NCBI GenBank assembly: GCA_024403675.1
Contig: JAKSRH010000007.1
Coordinates: 1 to 64,000, forward strand
DNA length: 64,000 nt
Reading direction: 5' to 3'
Source: Saccharofermentans sp.
GTDB lineage: Bacteria; Bacillota; Clostridia; Saccharofermentanales; Saccharofermentanaceae
Under the pieces are notes generated by a model. It saw only the letters and a program-made list of their open reading frames with translations, had not been told where the DNA came from and searched no databases. Numbering within the stretch: the stretch's first letter is position 1; each line of letters starts with the position of its first letter. Shown here piece by piece: positions 59,368 to 64,000 of this stretch. The translations under genes and the position numbers were made by a program.

Positions 59368-60855
59368 ATGAACATTTTACCGTCACTTGAGACAGTAAAG
59401 GAGATTGCAAACACAAAGGAGTACAAGGTGCTTCCAGTAAGTGCTGAGATCCTTTCAGACTTTACAACTCCAATCGAAGTCGTTAAGACACTTAAGAAAG
59501 CATCCACTCACTGCTATATGCTCGAGTCTGCTCAGGCAAATGAGAAGTGGGGACGCTACACATTCCTCGGTTATGAGCCAAAGATGGAAGTTACATGTCA
59601 CAACGGAAGCATGTCCATCACAAAGGGTCAGGCAACTGAGACTTTCGAGACAACAAATCCATCCCAGAAGATTAGAGAAATCCTTGCAGGTTATAAGAGC
59701 CCAAGCTTTGATTATCTTCCTTCTTTTACAGGTGGTTTCGTAGGCTATTTTTCTTACGACTACCTTGCATATAGTGAGCCAACAGTTAAGCGTGACGTAG
59801 AGGATCCAGAAATCTTTAAGGATGTGGACATCATGCTTTTCGACACTGTTATCGCTTTTGATAATGTTAAGCAGAAGATTATCCTTATGGTTAACATCCA
59901 CGTGGATGAGGGTGCTAATCTTGAGGCAGAGTACACACGTGCCAAGGCAGAACTTGCTAGCCTTGCAAGTCTTCTAAAGTATGGTGAGAAAGTAGTAGAA
60001 AAGCCAGGTAAGCTTCTTGGTGAAGTTACACCTATCATGAACAAGGAAGAGTACTGTGGCATTGTAGAGAAGGCTAAGCACCACATTAAGGAGGGAGATA
60101 TCTTCCAGATTGTGCTTTCTAATAGACTTAGCGCACCTTATGAGGGCAGTCTTCTTAATGCATATAGAGTATTAAGAACAATTAACCCATCACCTTACAT
60201 GTTCTATTTTGCAGGTACTGATGTAGAGGTAGCAGGTGCTTCTCCAGAGACACTTGTTAAGCTCGAGAACGGAGTTCTCCACACATTCCCTCTCGCAGGC
60301 ACACGTCCAAGAGGAAAGACAGACGAAGAGGATAAGGCTCTCGAGGCAGATCTCCTCGCAGATGAGAAGGAACTTGCTGAGCACAACATGCTCGTTGACC
60401 TCGGTCGTAACGATCTCGGTAAGATTTCTAAGTTCGGTACAGTAGAAGTAGAGAAGCTTAGAGCAATCGAGCGTTATTCACATGTTATGCATATCGGTTC
60501 CACAGTAAGAGGCGAAATCCGTGATGACAAGGATGCACTTGATGCTATCGAGGCGGTGCTTCCAGCAGGCACACTTTCTGGTGCACCTAAGATTAGAGCA
60601 TGTCAGCTTATTGGTGAACTCGAGAATAACAAGCGTGGTATCTATGGTGGTGCTATCGGTTATATCGATTTTACAGGCAATATGGACACATGTATCGCTA
60701 TTAGAATTGCATATAAGAAGAACGGCAAAGTATTCGTTAGAAGTGGCGCTGGTATCGTAGCAGACTCCGTACCTGAGAAGGAGTTCCAGGAGTGCATTAA
60801 TAAGGCTAAGGCCGTAGTAAGAGCACTCGAGATTGCAGGGGAGGACGCATTATGA
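59368..60855 (+). CDS. trpE: Anthranilate synthase component I
   Basis: The 495-residue protein has an N-terminal domain with YMLESAQANEKWGRYTF. The LES motif there is the usual tryptophan feedback site. The C-terminal chorismate-binding domain has FQIVLSNRL, SPETLVKLENG, FPLAGTRPRGK and GTLSGAPKIRA. With TrpG it makes anthranilate from chorismate and glutamine. ATG follows AGGAGG. It overlaps trpG by 4 bp and is first gene of the operon under the T-box. Confidence 0.97.
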   Translation: MNILPSLETVKEIANTKEYKVLPVSAEILSDFTTPIEVVKTLKKASTHCYMLESAQANEKWGRYTFLGYEPKMEVTCHNGSMSITKGQATETFETTNPSQKIREILAGYKSPSFDYLPSFTGGFVGYFSYDYLAYSEPTVKRDVEDPEIFKDVDIMLFDTVIAFDNVKQKIILMVNIHVDEGANLEAEYTRAKAELASLASLLKYGEKVVEKPGKLLGEVTPIMNKEEYCGIVEKAKHHIKEGDIFQIVLSNRLSAPYEGSLLNAYRVLRTINPSPYMFYFAGTDVEVAGASPETLVKLENGVLHTFPLAGTRPRGKTDEEDKALEADLLADEKELAEHNMLVDLGRNDLGKISKFGTVEVEKLRAIERYSHVMHIGSTVRGEIRDDKDALDAIEAVLPAGTLSGAPKIRACQLIGELENNKRGIYGGAIGYIDFTGNMDTCIAIRIAYKKNGKVFVRSGAGIVADSVPEKEFQECINKAKAVVRALEIAGEDAL

Positions 60856-61415
60856 TTTTACTTATTGATAATTACGACAGCTTTTCCTACAACCTCTATC
60901 AGTTCGTAGGTGAGATTAATCCAGATATTAAGGTTATCCGTAACGATGAGATGACTGTAGAAGAGATAAAAGCCTTAAATCCTGAGCGCATTATCCTTAG
61001 TCCAGGTCCAGGTAGACCAGAGGACGCAGGCATCATTATTGAGGCAGCACAGGAACTTGGTAAGACAATTCCTACACTTGGTGTTTGTCTTGGCCATCAG
61101 GCTATTTGTGCCGCTTTCGGAGGCGTTGTTACTTACGCAGGTGAGCTTATGCACGGTAAGCAGAGTGTAGTTAAGCTTGATTCATCCTGTAAGCTTTACG
61201 AAGGACTTCCTGAGCAGGTTCCAGTAGCTCGTTACCATTCACTTGCTGCAGACCCTGATACACTTCCAGATTGCCTTAAGGTAACAGCAGTTACACTTGA
61301 TGGTCAGATCATGGCAGTACAGCACACAGAGTACCCAATCTATGGTGTACAGTTCCATCCAGAGTCAATTCTTACTCCAGATGGTAAGCAGATGTTAAGA
61401 AATTTTTTGAAATAA
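60852..61415 (+). CDS. trpG: Anthranilate synthase component II (glutaminase)
   Basis: The 187-residue class I glutamine amidotransferase begins [20 protein letters not shown]. It has [12 protein letters not shown], the nucleophile in GVCLGHQAI and the His-Glu pair in FHPESILT. It supplies ammonia to TrpE. Its ATG lies inside the trpE stop region (4-bp overlap), after GGGGAGG, so translation is coupled. Confidence 0.97.
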   Translation: MILLIDNYDSFSYNLYQFVGEINPDIKVIRNDEMTVEEIKALNPERIILSPGPGRPEDAGIIIEAAQELGKTIPTLGVCLGHQAICAAFGGVVTYAGELMHGKQSVVKLDSSCKLYEGLPEQVPVARYHSLAADPDTLPDCLKVTAVTLDGQIMAVQHTEYPIYGVQFHPESILTPDGKQMLRNFLK

Positions 61416-61434
61416 TAATTGGAGGGCAAAACAA

Positions 61435-62457
61435 ATGATTAAAGAAGCAATCGCTAAAATCGTATCCAAGCAGGACCTCACATACGATGAGGCTTACACA
61501 GTAATGAATGAGATCATGAATGGTGAGACAACACCTACTCAGAACGCCGCATTTCTTGCTGCACTTTCTACAAAGTCAGCTAAGGCAGAGACAATCGATG
61601 AGATTTCTGGTTGTGCTACAGCAATGAGAGAGCACGCGCTCACAGTAAATCATGATATGGACGTGCTCGAGATCGTAGGTACAGGTGGAGACGGAGCACA
61701 CAGCTTTAATATCTCTACAACATCTGCTTTCGTTATCGCTGCAGCTGACGTAAAGGTAGCTAAGCATGGTAACCGTGCAGCTTCTTCCAAGTCTGGTACA
61801 GCCGACTGCCTCGAGGCACTCGGTGCTAACATCGGTATTGAGCCAGAGAAGTGCGTTGACCTTCTTAAGAAGGTTGGATTCTGTTTCTTCTTCGCACAGA
61901 AGTATCACTCTTCCATGAAATATGTTGGTGCTATCCGTAAGGAACTTGGTTTCCGTACAGTGTTTAACATTCTTGGACCTCTCACAAACCCAGCTAAGCC
62001 AGCTTACTACCTCCTCGGTGTATACGATGAGTATCTCGTAAACGTAGTAGCACAGGTTCTTCCATCCCTCGGTGCTAAGCGTGGTCTCGTTGTTTATGGC
62101 CAGGATAAGCTTGATGAGATTTCCATGAGCGCTCCAACAACTGTTTGTGAGTTTGTTGGCGACATGAGCAAGACATATGTAATTAAGCCAGAGGACTTTG
62201 GCTTCGAGCGTTGCTCCAAGGAAGACCTCGTTGGTGGTACACCAGAGGAGAATGCTCAGATTACTATCGACATCCTCGCTGGTAAGGAGCAGGGACCTAA
62301 GAGAAATGTAGTTCTCATGAATGCAGGTGCAGCTCTTTATGCAGCAGGTAAGGTTGATTCCATTGCAGCTGGTGTTAAGAAGGCTGCTGAGATCATCGAC
62401 AGTGGTGCAGCTCTTGAGAAGATGAAGCAGTTCGTAGCGGAGTCTAAGAACGTATGA
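61435..62457 (+). CDS. trpD: Anthranilate phosphoribosyltransferase
   Basis: The 340-residue protein has the PRPP-binding [35 protein letters not shown] and [11 protein letters not shown]. It joins anthranilate to PRPP. ATG is 19 bp after trpG with GGAGG. It overlaps trpC by 4 bp. Confidence 0.97.
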   Translation: MIKEAIAKIVSKQDLTYDEAYTVMNEIMNGETTPTQNAAFLAALSTKSAKAETIDEISGCATAMREHALTVNHDMDVLEIVGTGGDGAHSFNISTTSAFVIAAADVKVAKHGNRAASSKSGTADCLEALGANIGIEPEKCVDLLKKVGFCFFFAQKYHSSMKYVGAIRKELGFRTVFNILGPLTNPAKPAYYLLGVYDEYLVNVVAQVLPSLGAKRGLVVYGQDKLDEISMSAPTTVCEFVGDMSKTYVIKPEDFGFERCSKEDLVGGTPEENAQITIDILAGKEQGPKRNVVLMNAGAALYAAGKVDSIAAGVKKAAEIIDSGAALEKMKQFVAESKNV

Positions 62458-63239
62458 GTAATATCTTAGAGACAATTGCTGAAGCTACACGCGTTCGTGT
62501 GGCAGAAGCTAAGAAGGCATTTCCACTAGGAGATATTAAGGCTGCTGCTTATGCTGCACCTAAAGGCGATTTTGCTTTCGAGAATGCCCTCGCAGCTGAT
62601 GGCATGTCCTTTATCTGTGAGTGCAAAAAGGCTTCCCCTAGCAAGGGCATAATCGCCGAGGATTTTCCTTATGTGGATATTGCACGTGAGTATGAGGCAG
62701 CTGGCGCATCTGCCATTTCTGTCCTCACTGAGCCACAGTGGTTTAAAGGATCCCTTGAGTATCTTCGTGAAATCGCAGCAGAAGTAAAGACACCTTGCCT
62801 TCGAAAGGACTTCACTGTAGATGAGTATATGATTTACGAGGCCAAGCTTGCAGGAGCTTCTGCAGTGCTTCTTATCTGTTCCATCTTGGACGAGGCGACT
62901 TTGAAAGAGTACATTACTATTTGTGATGAACTCGGTTTGTCTGCCCTCGTGGAGGCGCACGATGAGGACGAAGCTAACATGGCAATTCGTTCTGGCGCAC
63001 GTGTGATCGGCGTTAATAACCGTGACCTCAAGACATTTACAGTAGATCCTACTAATTGCCTCAGACTTCGCGCGCTTATCCCAGATAACATTTTGTTTGT
63101 GGGCGAAAGTGGTGTGAAGACAGCAGAAGATATCAAGACACTTTACGACAATAAGGTAGACGCAGTGCTTATCGGTGAGTCATTTATGAGATCTCCTGAT
63201 AAGGTGGCGTTCCTCGCGGAGCTTAAGAAACTTATATGA
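62454..63239 (+). CDS. trpC: Indole-3-glycerol phosphate synthase
   Basis: The 261-residue TIM barrel shows [13 protein letters not shown] with catalytic Glu and Lys, [23 protein letters not shown] and FVGESGVKT. It closes the indole ring. It overlaps trpD and trpF by 4 bp each. Confidence 0.96.
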   Translation: MSNILETIAEATRVRVAEAKKAFPLGDIKAAAYAAPKGDFAFENALAADGMSFICECKKASPSKGIIAEDFPYVDIAREYEAAGASAISVLTEPQWFKGSLEYLREIAAEVKTPCLRKDFTVDEYMIYEAKLAGASAVLLICSILDEATLKEYITICDELGLSALVEAHDEDEANMAIRSGARVIGVNNRDLKTFTVDPTNCLRLRALIPDNILFVGESGVKTAEDIKTLYDNKVDAVLIGESFMRSPDKVAFLAELKKLI

Positions 63240-63862
63240 GTACAGCAATAAAGTTTTGTGGACTTCGCCGTAGCGAAGATATAGAGTTTGTTGCTTCACT
63301 TGGAGCGGAGTATGCGGGCTTTATTATGTCACCAAAATTTTGGCGATATGTAGCACTAGAAGATGTGGCTACACTTCGTCAAGGTTTACCTAAGACCACA
63401 AAAGTTATTGGCGTATTTGTGGATGAAGATGTATCCTATGTGGCGGAGTGCATTAACGACGGCGTGATAGATATCGCGCAGCTTCACGGCAATGAAACCG
63501 AGGACTACATTAAAGAACTTCGTGAGATGACTTCTGGCAAAGCAGTTATCACAAAGGTATTTCTTATAAAGTCAGAGGAAGACATCGATGCGGCACGCAA
63601 ATCTTCAGCAGATTATGTGCTACTTGATTCAGGTGTCGGAGGTACTGGTCAGACATTTGACTGGACCTTGATTCGCGATATTGGCCGTGAGTATTTCTTA
63701 GCTGGAGGACTTAATCCAGACAATGTCGCTGATGCAGTTACCAAGTTTCACCCAATGGCAGTAGATGTCAGCTCTGGTGTGGAGACAGATAAATTAAAAG
63801 ACTTCGCGAAAATGCAAAAATTCGCACAGGCCGTAAGAGGAGGAAAATATGACACAGTCTAA
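63236..63862 (+). CDS. trpF: Phosphoribosylanthranilate isomerase
   Basis: The 208-residue barrel begins [18 protein letters not shown], with the catalytic Cys in KFCGL. It has [12 protein letters not shown], a [16 protein letters not shown] segment and a late [10 protein letters not shown]. It precedes trpC's step in the pathway. It overlaps trpC and trpB at its ends. Confidence 0.96.
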   Translation: MSTAIKFCGLRRSEDIEFVASLGAEYAGFIMSPKFWRYVALEDVATLRQGLPKTTKVIGVFVDEDVSYVAECINDGVIDIAQLHGNETEDYIKELREMTSGKAVITKVFLIKSEEDIDAARKSSADYVLLDSGVGGTGQTFDWTLIRDIGREYFLAGGLNPDNVADAVTKFHPMAVDVSSGVETDKLKDFAKMQKFAQAVRGGKYDTV

Positions 63863-64000
63863 AGGTAGATTCGGAGTACACGGTGGACAGTACATCCCTG
63901 AGACTCTGATGAATGCGGTTATCGAGCTCGAAGAGGCTTATAACCACTATAAGAATGATCCTGAGTTCAACCGTGAGCTTCAGGAGCTTTTCAATGAATA
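63848..64000 (+). CDS. trpB: Tryptophan synthase beta chain, 5' part
   Basis: The frame starts [20 protein letters not shown] inside the end of trpF (15-bp overlap), after GAGGA. About 51 residues are present before the window ends. GQYIPETL and the following helix are typical of TrpB. trpA probably follows outside the window. Confidence 0.93.

Overview
The window looks like a chromosomal segment of a Firmicutes bacterium of the class Clostridia, most likely Lachnospiraceae. The reasons are AT-rich DNA with AAGGAGG-type ribosome sites, a UGG-specifying T-box before trpE, DapL-type lysine synthesis, a class III glutamine synthetase, an Amt-PII fusion, a NitR-like ANTAR protein beside glnA, and many short lipoproteins. 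This placement is inference from gene content. No rRNA, tRNA or CRISPR array was recognised.

Region 1 (1-13.2 kb) is mostly housekeeping: the 5' part of a DMT-type transporter, metY, mgtE, a PD-(D/E)XK-like protein, carA-carB, a small basic protein, a flavin reductase/rubredoxin/rubrerythrin open frame and a ThrE-type exporter. metY and mgtE are divergent. Each has a good promoter with inverted repeats and a long leader with a short ORF that has its own ribosome site. A hairpin-forming repeat occurs in two inverted copies (3.9 kb and 12.9 kb).

Region 2 (13.2-25.1 kb) is accessory. It holds an Ltp-repeat lipoprotein and then a run of short genes (anchored proteins, a soluble FtsH-like protease, a DUF6273-like protein). 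These are punctuated by six copies of one element: TTCGYG, exactly 14 bases, a TATA-like hexamer, then a terminator-like hairpin. Two copies are identical over 49 bp. Next come lipoproteins, a K+ channel, an SseB-like protein, an NlpC/P60 protein and a gene remnant.

Region 3 (25.2-37.9 kb) is the least ordinary part. It contains an unknown protein with a ComEC-like metallo-hydrolase and a membrane protein with NAD-binding and RyR-like domains. It then has a duplicated module: protein X, a roughly 400-bp intergenic region with shared elements, and a Lon-like AAA+ ATPase. The second copy also has a divergent sigma-70 family protein, and a HIRAN-like protein follows it. Small proteins and a macrodomain protein close the region. 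I regard this as the best candidate for an undescribed system.

Region 4 (37.9-64 kb) is nitrogen and amino-acid metabolism. glnN and amt-PII stand alone. pyrG-gltB-gltD-glnA-nitR-dapF-dapL form one operon ending in a strong terminator. carA, glnN and amt have GCAA(A/G/T)GGCGC at the start of terminator-like leader hairpins, and pyrG also has a hairpin between promoter and gene. This suggests common control by transcription attenuation, possibly through the NitR-like protein. A barnase-like lipoprotein with a barstar-like partner separates this operon from trpEGDCFB, which begins with a tryptophan T-box and runs off the right edge.
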